64,000 nt of DNA from assembly GCF_003063435.1 (NCBI RefSeq), contig NZ_NESL01000002.1, positions 124,001 to 188,000 of the forward strand. Direction: 5' to 3'. Below, in pieces: positions 41,431 to 51,911 of this stretch (positions are counted from its first letter, which is position 1; every line of letters begins with the position of its first letter). Below the pieces are notes generated by a model that was given only the letters and a program-made list of their open reading frames with translations, was not told the DNA's origin and searched no databases. The position numbers were made by a program, and so were the translations under genes. The DNA comes from Limnohabitans sp. 2KL-1. GTDB taxonomy: Bacteria > Pseudomonadota > Gammaproteobacteria > Burkholderiales > Burkholderiaceae_C.

Positions 41431-44400
41431 TCATGTTGTAGCCTGAAGTCTGAACCGCGCCGCCCCTGCCACATCCTCTTCACTGTCCTGCAAAAGCAAT
41501 TTCAGGATGCCTGCGCTCGCTCCGGGGTGCAACGCTGCGCCCAGTCGCGTCAGCCAGTCCTTGGATCGCGACGCCTTGGTCAGCACCTTGTTGTCAGCGC
41601 CCTGATTCAGGTAATCCAGCCACTCCAGGGCGCGCAACAGGTCGTCGGTCGAGATGGGTGTTTGCGGAACGGGCGTCTTGTCCGCAAGAATGCAGGCTTC
41701 TCGCTGTATAGCGCGCTCCATCCGATTTAACCAGCATTCAATATGACTCTCACGAACCTCGAAAGGGGCCGATGGATTGAAGGCAGCGGTGATAGCTACG
41801 TGCTCATTTGGGTCCCGCGCTAGACAGGACAGAGCAGCCACAGAGGTTGAGGGGTTGAGTGCGACAGCGAGCCTGACTTGGTCGTCAGACTCCCGGGACA
41901 AGGTGTCCAGCGCCGTTAAAGGAGTTGAGGGGTTAGCCGCGACAGCACGTTTAATGCTGCTATCAGCGACGGATCGTTCCATCCGAACCATGCCAGGAAA
42001 GGAATAATATATTTCAATGCGCATCGGGTCGAGCATTGACAAAGCCTCCAGAACAGACGATGAAGTGGAAGGGTTTCCCGCCACTTTTTCACGAATGTGC
42101 CATTCAGAGTTCTTGAACAAGGCCTCTAGCACCGAACCAGGCGTGGCGCGGTTGGCGGCAACCGATTTCAGGATCGAAATGTCTGAATCTTCAGAAAAGA
42201 TTTCCAGTAAAGATACAGGTGCTGAGGGATTACCAGCGACTGCACGCCGAACCAAACTCTCGGAGTCCTTGGACAATGCTTCCAGCACAGATGAAGGCGT
42301 GAATGGATTTTTCGCGACACTGATGCGGAATTCGGCTTTAGCAGACTTGGATAAGGCTTCCAGAACTCGCGCTTTCACCGACGCAGGCGTCGAGCAATTA
42401 GCGGCCACCTGCTGTTTCACTTCGTGATTGGCCGATTTCGACAACGCCTCCAGCACCGGCACTGGCGTGGAGGGATTCGAGGCAACGTCAAGCCTGACCT
42501 CAAAGTCAGCATCCTTGGACAATGCCAACAGAACAGACTCGGGCGTGGAGCGATTCCCGGCAGCATATGAGCGGATACCTTCATCACGGCTTGTGGCCAT
42601 CGTTTCCAGTAATTCCGGTGGAGCATTCGAATTACACGCCACCTGCGCCAACCTTGAGCCTCGCAGCTTTAACAAGCCCTGGATGATTGGGGTTCTATTC
42701 TCTGGAGGCAACACAGGATTTTTCAAGGCAGCGAGCACAACGTCCAGGCTGTCGTCTTCAGCCAGTCTAGTGATCACACCCACCGGGCATTGTGGATCCT
42801 GTGCCAGTGCTAGCCTCACTTTGGGTTCGGTCGCCTTCGCGCCCATTTCCCACATCAGTGGCTGAAGCTTCTGGCCCAGCTTGGAACAAACTTGCGGTAG
42901 AACGCGGTCGATTTTTCCCATCACCCGCAAAGAGTTCATCACCTCGCCAACGTCCACCTGATCGCCCCATGCATCATCAGAGACAACCCTACACAACATC
43001 ACTGGTTTATCGCCCGCGATCTGTCTGATTCGCTGCATCACTTCGGCCACTGCGCGTGCGAGGTTGAGGTCTTCCTCATCCAGGTTGTCGCTTGTTGTGC
43101 CGACTTTCGGGTTGGGTACTAGCGATCTCTTCGCCAGCGAAGCCACCAACGGATGGGCATCGCCACTCAGCTTCTTGATCAGGTTTGGCGGTGTTCCCGG
43201 ATTTCGAGCCACCGCTGCACGCACCAGCCAATCCGTCGACCCCACCACCTTGACCAGCCTGGCGGGCTCGATGAAAGGTCCTGCACAAAGTGCCATCAAG
43301 GGAGCCAAAGCTCTTTTGGCTAAAACAGCCTTGTTGGGATCCTTACCGGTATAGCTGAGCAATGATCCGCTCTCTGCCGCCGTGCGGATCTCAGCACTGG
43401 CTTGCGACAATTCACGAAGATACCAAGGGCTGTCGGTGGCTGGGGTGTTTAAAAACCGTTCGACAATAATCTCAGCAGTCTTGGGGCTCAAGCTGGGGTT
43501 GCACAACAAATCAGCCCATTCGCTTTCCTCTTGGGCGTCTTCAAGCAAGCTTTCCAGAGCATCAGGGCTAAGCCCCCGCGCGCTGCGCAAGGCGCTTTGC
43601 ACTTCTTTGCTCGAACTGGTACGGAGTTGCTGGAAAATCTTATAGCTGCGATGGGCTTGATTAGCCAGCGCGACCAGCAAATTCTTGTCCTTCGCCAGAG
43701 CCTCCAGTATCTGCACGGGGGTGTTGGGGTTGTAGGCGACCGCACTGCGCACGTCTTTGTTTGAGTCCTTCGCCAGAGCCTCCAGTATCTGCACGGGGGT
43801 GTTGGGATTAACGGCGATCTTACTGCGCGTCCAGACTCCGTCGTTCGCTAGGACCTCCAGCAACGGCACAGGGGCATTTGGGTTGGTGGCGACCATATCG
43901 CTGGAGTATTCGTCCTTCGCTAGGGCCTCCAGGGTATGCACTGAGGTGTTGGGGTTGGCTGCAACCTTACGGCGCACGTCAATATTTTTACCCTTCCCCA
44001 GAACCTCCAACACCTGCGCAGGGGTTTTTTGATTGGCAGCGACCTCACAGCGCACGTCAATATTTTTATCCTTCGCCAGAACCTCCAGCACGTGGAGGGG
44101 CGTGCTGGGGTTTGCGGCGACCTCAGAGCGAACGTAATGGTCTTTACTCTTCGCCATGGCCGCCAGAAGATGGGCGGGTGTGATAGGGTTATAGACAAGC
44201 GACTCGGCAACGGTTTTGTCCTTAGCGAGAGCCTCTAGTACCTGCACTGTGGTATTGGGGTTGATCGCGACCTCACAGCGAACGTCATCACTTTCATCCT
44301 TCCCCAGAACCTCCAGAATACGGGGGGGGGTACTGGGGTTTTTGGCGACACTACTGCGCAAGAAATAGTATTCGTCATTCGCCAGGGCCTCCAGCACATG

Positions 44401-45537
44401 GATGGGGGTGCTGGGGTTTTCGGCGACACTCATGCGCAAGAAAGGGTCTTCGTCCTTCGCCAGGGCCTCCAGCAACTGCACAGGAGCGTTGGGGTTGGAA
44501 ACGACTGCACGCAGTAGTTTTGCACAGGGCAGGCTTGCTAATCTAGCAAATACAGCCTGAGGCAGCATTCCTACTTCAATTCCCTTTAGTGCTTTCTTAT
44601 GGGATGCAATTTCAAGTCTAAAAGTAATGGGCAGGGCACTCCACTGCGCCAATCCAATATCTCCGGATGACCAAGCTTTGAGTAAGTCATTTAATTCCAA
44701 GGAGCCTAGTCGTTCTCTGACTGCTTGCTCAAAAGCCTGCTCGGGATCCTGCCCAAGTGTTGTGCCTGGCTTGCCCCGTACAGCCTCTCGAACAGCTTGG
44801 TGCTCACTTTCCTGAAGCCGCTGCCTTGCTTCCTCTGTTGCGCTGGCGTTCATCGCGACCGCCAGTTGTATCTTTTCATACCACTGGCCTGCAGCCCAGG
44901 TCAGCAAAGAGGCCGGACAGTCCGCCTGCTTAACTAGGCGAACCAGCAGCGCCTCGGGCACCTCTTCCATGAGGGCCGGGTTCACCATCAGCAAAAGGTC
45001 CAGCGCTGGATTGGCCAGAAACTCTTTTGGAAACTGTTGACCCAGCTTGACGTAGGTCGCAGGCTGTGTGTTGGGGTTGGCTGCCACACCTTGCCGCGTG
45101 GCCTTGTCGCTGCTGTGCGAGAGCTTTTCCAGCAGGTCTGCGCTCGCCCTGGGGTGCCGGGCCAGCAGACGGTTGGTCGTGTCGTCCTTGTTCAGCAGTG
45201 CCAGCAGGCTTTCGGAGCTGGCTTCAGGATCCTTGGCTGGATCAGTGGAAGCCGTCTTCTTGGCTGGTGTCGCCGCAGGAAGGGGTTGGCTGGCGATCAG
45301 TGATTCAGAGCCCTGGCCCGACTCGACATAGCCCTTGGCGGTCTTCTCCGCCACGAGCTTGGCCACATGCTTGGTGGCGGCGACGACATCGGCAAGTTCC
45401 TTGGTCTGAGTCTGGCCGTTCGTGCCGAACTTGCCGTAGCGCACTGTCACGGCCGAGTCATTTGTCGTGACTTCCCAGAACTTGGCGGACTTTTCATCTC
45501 GAAATTCGAAATAGCGTTTCTGATGTCCAGTGGTCAT
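41431..45537 (-). CDS. Large WGR-LRV repeat protein
   Basis: 1,368 residues. A WGR domain at about 5-75 (RYFEFRDEKSAKFWEV, VTVRYGKFGTNGQTQ) is followed by a linker and the family's shared block (about 105-265: LLALLNKDDTTNRLLARHPR, LLLMVNPALMEEVPEALLVR, QADCPASLLTWAAG). Then come at least two long arrays of about 26-residue LRV-like repeats (about 365-670 and 1000-1320) with VA-NP-TP--LLE-LAKD, separated by a helical region. Such solenoids bind proteins. The ATG is 4 bases after the druE stop, with AAGG at the druE end as ribosome-binding site, so it is translated together with druE. No enzymatic motif is visible. Confidence 0.88.
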   Translation of the reverse strand: MTTGHQKRYFEFRDEKSAKFWEVTTNDSAVTVRYGKFGTNGQTQTKELADVVAATKHVAKLVAEKTAKGYVESGQGSESLIASQPLPAATPAKKTASTDPAKDPEASSESLLALLNKDDTTNRLLARHPRASADLLEKLSHSSDKATRQGVAANPNTQPATYVKLGQQFPKEFLANPALDLLLMVNPALMEEVPEALLVRLVKQADCPASLLTWAAGQWYEKIQLAVAMNASATEEARQRLQESEHQAVREAVRGKPGTTLGQDPEQAFEQAVRERLGSLELNDLLKAWSSGDIGLAQWSALPITFRLEIASHKKALKGIEVGMLPQAVFARLASLPCAKLLRAVVSNPNAPVQLLEALAKDEDPFLRMSVAENPSTPIHVLEALANDEYYFLRSSVAKNPSTPPRILEVLGKDESDDVRCEVAINPNTTVQVLEALAKDKTVAESLVYNPITPAHLLAAMAKSKDHYVRSEVAANPSTPLHVLEVLAKDKNIDVRCEVAANQKTPAQVLEVLGKGKNIDVRRKVAANPNTSVHTLEALAKDEYSSDMVATNPNAPVPLLEVLANDGVWTRSKIAVNPNTPVQILEALAKDSNKDVRSAVAYNPNTPVQILEALAKDKNLLVALANQAHRSYKIFQQLRTSSSKEVQSALRSARGLSPDALESLLEDAQEESEWADLLCNPSLSPKTAEIIVERFLNTPATDSPWYLRELSQASAEIRTAAESGSLLSYTGKDPNKAVLAKRALAPLMALCAGPFIEPARLVKVVGSTDWLVRAAVARNPGTPPNLIKKLSGDAHPLVASLAKRSLVPNPKVGTTSDNLDEEDLNLARAVAEVMQRIRQIAGDKPVMLCRVVSDDAWGDQVDVGEVMNSLRVMGKIDRVLPQVCSKLGQKLQPLMWEMGAKATEPKVRLALAQDPQCPVGVITRLAEDDSLDVVLAALKNPVLPPENRTPIIQGLLKLRGSRLAQVACNSNAPPELLETMATSRDEGIRSYAAGNRSTPESVLLALSKDADFEVRLDVASNPSTPVPVLEALSKSANHEVKQQVAANCSTPASVKARVLEALSKSAKAEFRISVAKNPFTPSSVLEALSKDSESLVRRAVAGNPSAPVSLLEIFSEDSDISILKSVAANRATPGSVLEALFKNSEWHIREKVAGNPSTSSSVLEALSMLDPMRIEIYYSFPGMVRMERSVADSSIKRAVAANPSTPLTALDTLSRESDDQVRLAVALNPSTSVAALSCLARDPNEHVAITAAFNPSAPFEVRESHIECWLNRMERAIQREACILADKTPVPQTPISTDDLLRALEWLDYLNQGADNKVLTKASRSKDWLTRLGAALHPGASAGILKLLLQDSEEDVAGAARFRLQATT
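43690..44480. repeat. Array of 78-base coding repeats
   Basis: Within the WGR-LRV gene the DNA repeats with a period of 78 bases (26 codons). Neighbouring units share long identical runs: the 20-base run CCTCCAGTATCTGCACGGGG begins at 43701 and again at 43779, and related TCCAGCAC-type runs recur to about 44460. Some units are shorter by two codons. The identity at DNA level exceeds what protein conservation needs. Confidence 0.8.
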
Positions 45538-45541
45538 GGTC

Positions 45542-48500
45542 TCAGACCTTTTCGAAGAAGATGTGGGTAGCGAACGACTGACCTTCGATCGCATAGCGAC
45601 CTTCTGCAATTTCTGCTCCCTGCCAGGACGGTAGTTCGTTGAAGCCGAACCATGTTGAGGAGGTCTGAGCCGCCCGTGTGCCCGGTTTCGGGCTGGTCCA
45701 GTAGCCAAACCCCTGATCCAGCCAGAGCTTGAGCTTGCGGCCGTCCGACATGCCGATTTCCAGTGACCGGGCGTGTGACGCTAGATTTTTTGGCAAAGCT
45801 CTTATCACTGCATTCATTCCCCGCTGTTCAAAAGCTGCCTGGATCACCTTCTCTCGTACCGTGGTTTTCTGCCAGTTGTGGAAAACCTGTGACGGCGGCG
45901 CAAAGTTGCGACTGTCTTCTGGCACGTCAATCGACACGATCTCGATGGTGGGGTTGTCCCAGCGCTTCTGGTGCATTTCCTTGACGGCACCAATGAAGTC
46001 CAGCAGCAAGGCGACGGGCAAGGGCGAGTTCAAGTAGCGGTCGCGGTAGATCACCGTCGTGATGTCTGCATTGCCTTCGAGCAGCTGACCTGACACCTTG
46101 TCGTTGAGCCGCTCCAGCAGCTTCCGCCCAAAACCATCAACCTTGCCGTCAAGCTCAGTCTTGATGTCCAGGCGTCCGCCACTGCCCGACGGTTGCACGG
46201 GCGGCTTGCTCTGGAACTGGACTGGATCGCCCAGCGCTGCAACTTCCATCAGCCTGGCCCTGACCAGCACACTTGATCCCATCTGGCCCCAGGTTTCGCA
46301 CGGCAGACCCGTGCTGGTGTCGCGCGCCCCCCAGGCCGTGCAGCCTTGGCCATCCACAACCTCGGCCAGCAGGCCGGTGACTTGACCTTCATGGCGGTGC
46401 ACGGTCAACTTGCCCCAGCTGCAGATCTGGCCCAGCGCATCCTGCTGTTCGCCCGTCAGCTGATCCAGTGCCGTGGACGGAAGCAGCAGCCTGACTTCGC
46501 TCCGTTCGCTCCAGCGCAGCAAATGGCGTTTGAGCACCGGGACTGCAAAGTCCCAGTCGAGCGGGTCACCCTGGCAGTAAAGACGCAGCTCACGGACTCC
46601 AGCCCTGGACCATTCACGCGTTATGGCTTCCGGTAGCGGCAAAGTCTCCGCTTTGGAAGCGCTGGGTCCAAAAATCTGGTCTTCGGGCTGCAGCCTAAGC
46701 CGCTGCATCCATTCTTGTGTCAGGAACTTTGTCGCGGCAAACCGATCCAGTTCAGCCAGTCGGAAGCGGGTGTCGTAGTCCAGCAGGCAATGCTGGCAAG
46801 CAGATTGGCAGTGACCTGAGCAGTGCAGCAGACTGTCACGCGCTTGCTCCAGCAGTTCGGGCAGGCGCTCCGTGACTGACGAGCAATACCCTGCTGCGGA
46901 GTTGTCGTACAGGACTATGACATGGCCCTCCTGCTGTTGCATTGGGTGCCGGATCGGCTTGACGTCACATCCGATCTCGTCGATCTCGACACCTAGGCTG
47001 GCGGCGATAGCTGAGCGCAGTGCGACGGCAATCGTGAAGGCAGCTATCTTTTCTGTAATCGGCAGTCCATCAAGGCCGTTGAGCTGCAGCTCGATTACGT
47101 CTGTGACCTCTTCCAGACCGAGGTGCAGATGCGGCTTGATCGCATATGGGTTGTGGTTGTGGCTGCCCTTGCACTCGGCCGTTGTTTCGTCCTTCCCCTT
47201 GTCGCCACGCAAGCGCTTGTGTGACTTACGGAACAGAGCTGGCAGATGGCCCATACCGGTCTTGTCTTGGGGGTGGGGATACAGCGGCATCGGTTCAGCC
47301 CGGCCGCATTCAAGGCAGATGGCATAGCCTTTGTCGTTGGCACCACTTGAATGGTTGAAGACCCGCCCCGTCGGGCTACTGCGGAACTTGCCGAGCGATG
47401 GGTTTGACAGAGCCTGCCAGGGGCCCTCGGCGTTCACCCAAGGCTTCTTGATTGGCACGAAGCTCTGTGAACTGACATCGGTGTGGATCGGGGCGTAGAG
47501 ATCTACCGCAAAACCTGCCGGCTCGAGGTAGGTAAAACGCTCGTTATCGTCAAGTGTTTCACCACAAGCCTCGCAGCGTTTATGCCCATCGCGTGTGATC
47601 TCGGTACCGCTTGCACCACAATGGCTGCACCGCCAGGCTTGACGGATGCTCTGGATTTGCTTGATGTCAAACGACGCCGGTGCATGCCAGTTGAGCGTGA
47701 CACCCGCCGAGCGGTAGACTTGGCCGTCGATCACCACATCGGAACCTGGAGCGTACTCGCGCAATGCCGTGACAGCATCGCGGCTGGGCAGGTCGCGCCT
47801 CAGCATGCGGTTGTCCTCACGCTCCTGCTTCTTTTGATTTTTTTCCTTCTTGAGTTGCTCCAGGTTGAGCGTGTCAAACGAGGTGATGTTAGTCGGAAAG
47901 CCGTACCCGGGCAGGAAACCACCGCTGGCGAGCTCCCGCAACAGGTACTCGTCAGTCAGGCGTTTGACCTGGATGGACAGGGCACGGAAGGCGGGTTCAT
48001 TGGCCTGTTTCTTCTCGTCAAAGTTGCTCAGCTGCGTCTTGACCCCAAAATATTCGCCATACCAGCCTTCCAGCATCGCTTCCATCATCTTGGCTGCTTC
48101 GCAAGCGAGCGTGGACAGCGTCACCCCACCATCGAAGCAGGTGTTGCGCAGCAGCATGCGCAGGCCGCTGGTCAGCCTCTCACCCTGCTGTGGCTCGAAG
48201 CAGCGGAGCTTTGCGATGAACTCGTCAGCCTTGGACTCGCCCTTAGGTAGTGCCCACCAGGCCATGTTTAGCCGGTTGAGGTCGCCTTTGCCGCCAACTT
48301 GCTCCAGCTGCTGCCAGAGGAAGCTGGCCAGCCACATGGCGTTGAGGTGGCGCTGAACGATGATCGGGCTTTCGAGCTTGATGACGGGCGCCGGCAGCTG
48401 GGTGACGAAGGGCCACAACGGTTGGCCGAACACCATCTGGTCATGCGGGTTGTTCTTGCACACCGTCAGCGCGACCGAGCGGGTTTCGCCGCGGCGGCCG

Positions 48501-51500
48501 GCGCGGCCGGCACGCTGCAGGTAGTTGGCCGGGTGCGGCGGCACGTTGTTCATTGTCACGGCACTGATGCCACCGATGTCAACACCCATCTCCATCGTGG
48601 TCGAGCAGCTCAGCAGGTTGATAGTGCCTTGCTTGAAACGGTCCTCATAGTCCTGCAGCACCGCTCCGGACTGCTGTGCCGAGTGCTCGGCCGTGCGGTA
48701 GTAACGCACCCCTTCAACAATTCGGTCGTTGATATCCGACCAGATGCCTTGTTCACGCAGCTGCGCCACGCCAGGGTCTTTTGCAAGCCAGGCGCGGGCC
48801 GCGCCGATGCGTTGTTCCTGAGTCGGAAAATCGTCCTTGATGCCAGGCCACTTCGGAATCCTGATGCTAGGACACTCGATGGTGGACGCTTTGCGCTTGT
48901 GCCCGGGCAGGTAGGGGGTCAGGCCGCGCAGGGTCACATCGAGCACGCGGCGAGTCACCGGGCAGGTCCAAGCCTGGTCGACAAGACCGAAGGCCAGATC
49001 ATCGAGCGCCAAGTAACGGCCGTCGGTCGCTTTGCGCAGCAATTCGAGACGAACCAGCTCATCCCAGACCGCACGCAGTATCGAGTCGATGGAGTCGCGG
49101 CCACCATCGCTCTCGGGATCCTTTTGGCAAGCGGCAGCCAGCAGTCGGACCATGCGGTTTTGCAAACCAACCTTGTGGGTCTGTGGCCAGCGTCTGTAGA
49201 TTCCGACGGCCTTATCCTTGCTCTCTGGTGAAAGGAACTTGGCGCTCACGGTTTTCTTGCCGATCCATTTCTGCCAGTCGCTACTGAATTCCAGACAGGA
49301 CATCTCGCGCACCACGAAGTCAAGCGTGAGCTTGAGCAGCTGTCGCCACTCCTCCACGCTCATCTGGGTATGAATGCGTACTTGGTCCGGCACGCCGTTC
49401 ACACGATCAAGCTTGGGATACTGCACCGCGACCAGGCCCAGCGTCTCCAAGCTGTTGCCACGCTTGGGGCGGCGGGAAAACTCGCGAAACAGGAAAAGTC
49501 TTGCCAGTTCCAGTGCCCCTGAATCACCTTCGAATTGGGCGGGATTAATCTCCCGGTAGTACGAAAGTGTCCAGCACCAGATATCCATGTCGTGCATGGC
49601 CAGTTGCTTGGCCAAGGCCTCAAAAGTGATGACCTTGGGTGCCGATTCCGCTGCTACCTGCTGCTCCAGCACCGCTATCGTCGGTGCAAGCTGCGGGTTG
49701 TTCATGGCTTTGAGCATCTGAATCTGCTGGAACAGGTCCGGTGCCATGTTGTTGGTAGGCGTCTGAGCTGCAGCCAATAATCGGTAAACAGCAGACCGCA
49801 GGCTATTGCGTTCCGAGTCCCGCTGCAGCGTGGCTGCCATGCGCGCCGTGCCCTGGCGGCTGTCGGTGAAGGTGATCATGCGCCGCCCGCGCAAGGGCTT
49901 GTTGAGTGCATCGTCACCATCCGGACAGAACTCCAGCACGGTCGGGATCACCTGCATCAGCAGGAAGGGTGCACCTAGGCGCGCCGGCCGGAACATCAGC
50001 TTGCCCTGCCCGTGATGGCCTCCACATTCAGGGCAGGTGAGCTGCTCCTCCTTCATCTCCTTGATCCGTACATTGACCTTGGGCAGGTCGGTATAACTGT
50101 TCAGGATCCGGGTGCCGATGTCGATGGTGGCTTCGCCCGTCTCCTGCAGATGCCTATTCGCAATCAGGACCAGCGGCGAAACCTGCTGGCTTCTCTCCTG
50201 CTCGACCAGATCCTCCGTGGCCTCTAAGGGAGCGACATGCTCGGAGTCCTCTTCTGCGATGGCTTCCAGCTTGAAATCGTCCGTCATCTCCAGGTTGTCC
50301 TGAATCACGGTCCAGCTACCGCTCTGGCTATCTGTGACGATCCGGGCCCAGAGATAGGTCTCGTTGCAGTCGTTGCACGAGCGCAGCTCGTAGACGGGCG
50401 CTCCGCATACGCAGGTCTGGCGTTCCTCGGTGTAGATCGCTCCAAAGGCCCAGTCCAGGGAATCCAGTGCGGTTCCAGCGCGACAGCTGCATTGCGGGTT
50501 ACTGCAGGCCCACAGACCAGCCAGGATGTTGTGGAAGGCATGCAGACGCAGCGGCAAGAACGGCACGTGCTCATTTTTTTGCAAATGGCGCGAACGCGTC
50601 AGCAGGTCCAGCCAGCGCAGAGCCAGCTGCTGGATCTGTGGCGCATGGTGGTCGCGCTGTCCCACCAGCACACTGCAGACGTCGCGCAAGAGGCGCGCCG
50701 GTTGGCCACCCTGATGGGGCACGAACAGTCGCCGGATTGCATTTGCTGTCTGGTTGGCACAGACCGCCTGATAGCGCGCTGTTTCATCCTCTGGCGGGAT
50801 CGCTTCAAGCGCCTCCAGAGCGGCGCTGAGATAGTCATCGTCGCCTACCGGGAGTTCGGGCACCTGGCGCTCGCCGGCCACCACATGCACGCGATCCAGC
50901 CCCACGCCCGCCAAGCCGGCCAGGAACTCCTTGAGCTTCTGGCCCGCTTCACCCTTAGGGTCACCGATGGTGGCTGACGTGGCCACGAAGCGTACCTCGT
51001 TGGAATCGACCCCGAAGCCGTGCAGCACGCGCCGCAGCAGCAGTGACAATTCTGCTGCCTGAGAGCCGATGTAGCTGTGCGCTTCGTCAAGCACGATCCA
51101 TTTCAGCTTACCCTTGGACTTCTCCAGGATCGGGGCATCCTGTGACCGCACCAGCATGTATTCGAGCATGGTCGCGTTGGTCACCAGGATCGGGGGCGGC
51201 GAAGCACGCAGCGCCTGACGGTCAAGTACCTGATTCGGGGTCTGAGCCGTGAGGTGAGCGGGACCGGGCTTCTCGACGGTATTGCCGTTGTAGAGACAGA
51301 AGCGGACATCCCCTCCGAAGGGGCCGGTCCAGGCATGCAGGCGTTCCTGCTGGCTCTGGATCAGGGCATTGAGCGGATAGAGGAAGAGGGCACGCACCCC
51401 TTCGATCGGACCCATGCACGAATCAGCCTCGCGTGCGAGCTGGTCCAAGATCGGGACCATGAAGCATTCGGTCTTGCCCGAACCCGTGCCGCTGGTAACG

Positions 51501-51886
51501 ATGACCGACTGGGGCTGCTGCTCGGCCAGTAGTTCCCAGGCCTCAAGCTGGTGGCGGTAGGGTCTGGCATCACGCGCAAAGCGGTAGTTCGAACCCTGAC
51601 GGCCAGCCGGACGGTCGAGCGCGTCGATCAGTCGTGGCGAAAGCAGGCTCGGGGACAAGTTGGCCAGAGTCTGCTCAGCCGCCTTCCAGCCAAAGGTGGC
51701 CTCGAAGACAGGCTCGCCGACAAAGCAGCCCGGTTGCCCGAGGTCGACCGAGAATCGCTCGCTCAGGTACTGGCGCAGGGCCGGATTGGAGAAACCCAGC
51801 CGACTGACGGTCGCGCGTGCAGCACGGGTTGCCAGCTCGGGCAGGAGGGTCGAGAAGTAAGCGGATGACAAAGAGGTTTGACTCAT
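45542..51886 (-). CDS. druE: DruE-like DUF1998 helicase (Druantia type III)
   Basis: Very large SF2 helicase, 2,114 residues, the hallmark gene of Druantia anti-phage systems. Motif Q/I region is RPYRHQLEAWELL and GTGSGKTE (residues 133-140). DEAH is in IVLDEAHSYIGSQ and motif III is FVATSATIGDP. The C-terminal helicase half has STTMEMGVDIGG and PANYLQRAGRAGRRGE. Cys clusters (CSNPQCSC, CVCGAPVYELRSCNDC and CSHCGASG...CEACGE) suggest zinc binding. The DUF1998 segment is YDNSAAGYCSSVTERLPELL with CSGHCQSACQHCLLDYDTRF. The ATG at 51886 is the first ATG in frame; a TTG at 51952 would overlap druH. druH lies 25 bases upstream. The partner combination indicates type III. Confidence 0.82.
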   Translation of the reverse strand: MSQTSLSSAYFSTLLPELATRAARATVSRLGFSNPALRQYLSERFSVDLGQPGCFVGEPVFEATFGWKAAEQTLANLSPSLLSPRLIDALDRPAGRQGSNYRFARDARPYRHQLEAWELLAEQQPQSVIVTSGTGSGKTECFMVPILDQLAREADSCMGPIEGVRALFLYPLNALIQSQQERLHAWTGPFGGDVRFCLYNGNTVEKPGPAHLTAQTPNQVLDRQALRASPPPILVTNATMLEYMLVRSQDAPILEKSKGKLKWIVLDEAHSYIGSQAAELSLLLRRVLHGFGVDSNEVRFVATSATIGDPKGEAGQKLKEFLAGLAGVGLDRVHVVAGERQVPELPVGDDDYLSAALEALEAIPPEDETARYQAVCANQTANAIRRLFVPHQGGQPARLLRDVCSVLVGQRDHHAPQIQQLALRWLDLLTRSRHLQKNEHVPFLPLRLHAFHNILAGLWACSNPQCSCRAGTALDSLDWAFGAIYTEERQTCVCGAPVYELRSCNDCNETYLWARIVTDSQSGSWTVIQDNLEMTDDFKLEAIAEEDSEHVAPLEATEDLVEQERSQQVSPLVLIANRHLQETGEATIDIGTRILNSYTDLPKVNVRIKEMKEEQLTCPECGGHHGQGKLMFRPARLGAPFLLMQVIPTVLEFCPDGDDALNKPLRGRRMITFTDSRQGTARMAATLQRDSERNSLRSAVYRLLAAAQTPTNNMAPDLFQQIQMLKAMNNPQLAPTIAVLEQQVAAESAPKVITFEALAKQLAMHDMDIWCWTLSYYREINPAQFEGDSGALELARLFLFREFSRRPKRGNSLETLGLVAVQYPKLDRVNGVPDQVRIHTQMSVEEWRQLLKLTLDFVVREMSCLEFSSDWQKWIGKKTVSAKFLSPESKDKAVGIYRRWPQTHKVGLQNRMVRLLAAACQKDPESDGGRDSIDSILRAVWDELVRLELLRKATDGRYLALDDLAFGLVDQAWTCPVTRRVLDVTLRGLTPYLPGHKRKASTIECPSIRIPKWPGIKDDFPTQEQRIGAARAWLAKDPGVAQLREQGIWSDINDRIVEGVRYYRTAEHSAQQSGAVLQDYEDRFKQGTINLLSCSTTMEMGVDIGGISAVTMNNVPPHPANYLQRAGRAGRRGETRSVALTVCKNNPHDQMVFGQPLWPFVTQLPAPVIKLESPIIVQRHLNAMWLASFLWQQLEQVGGKGDLNRLNMAWWALPKGESKADEFIAKLRCFEPQQGERLTSGLRMLLRNTCFDGGVTLSTLACEAAKMMEAMLEGWYGEYFGVKTQLSNFDEKKQANEPAFRALSIQVKRLTDEYLLRELASGGFLPGYGFPTNITSFDTLNLEQLKKEKNQKKQEREDNRMLRRDLPSRDAVTALREYAPGSDVVIDGQVYRSAGVTLNWHAPASFDIKQIQSIRQAWRCSHCGASGTEITRDGHKRCEACGETLDDNERFTYLEPAGFAVDLYAPIHTDVSSQSFVPIKKPWVNAEGPWQALSNPSLGKFRSSPTGRVFNHSSGANDKGYAICLECGRAEPMPLYPHPQDKTGMGHLPALFRKSHKRLRGDKGKDETTAECKGSHNHNPYAIKPHLHLGLEEVTDVIELQLNGLDGLPITEKIAAFTIAVALRSAIAASLGVEIDEIGCDVKPIRHPMQQQEGHVIVLYDNSAAGYCSSVTERLPELLEQARDSLLHCSGHCQSACQHCLLDYDTRFRLAELDRFAATKFLTQEWMQRLRLQPEDQIFGPSASKAETLPLPEAITREWSRAGVRELRLYCQGDPLDWDFAVPVLKRHLLRWSERSEVRLLLPSTALDQLTGEQQDALGQICSWGKLTVHRHEGQVTGLLAEVVDGQGCTAWGARDTSTGLPCETWGQMGSSVLVRARLMEVAALGDPVQFQSKPPVQPSGSGGRLDIKTELDGKVDGFGRKLLERLNDKVSGQLLEGNADITTVIYRDRYLNSPLPVALLLDFIGAVKEMHQKRWDNPTIEIVSIDVPEDSRNFAPPSQVFHNWQKTTVREKVIQAAFEQRGMNAVIRALPKNLASHARSLEIGMSDGRKLKLWLDQGFGYWTSPKPGTRAAQTSSTWFGFNELPSWQGAEIAEGRYAIEGQSFATHIFFEKV

Positions 51887-51911
51887 GAGTGCTAAATAAT
51901 TGGTATGAAAG

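Noticed and set aside
43690-44480. Possible CRISPR array because of regular repeats
   Set aside because: The 78-base period has no unique spacers, stays in frame and encodes LRV-type protein repeats; no cas genes are near.
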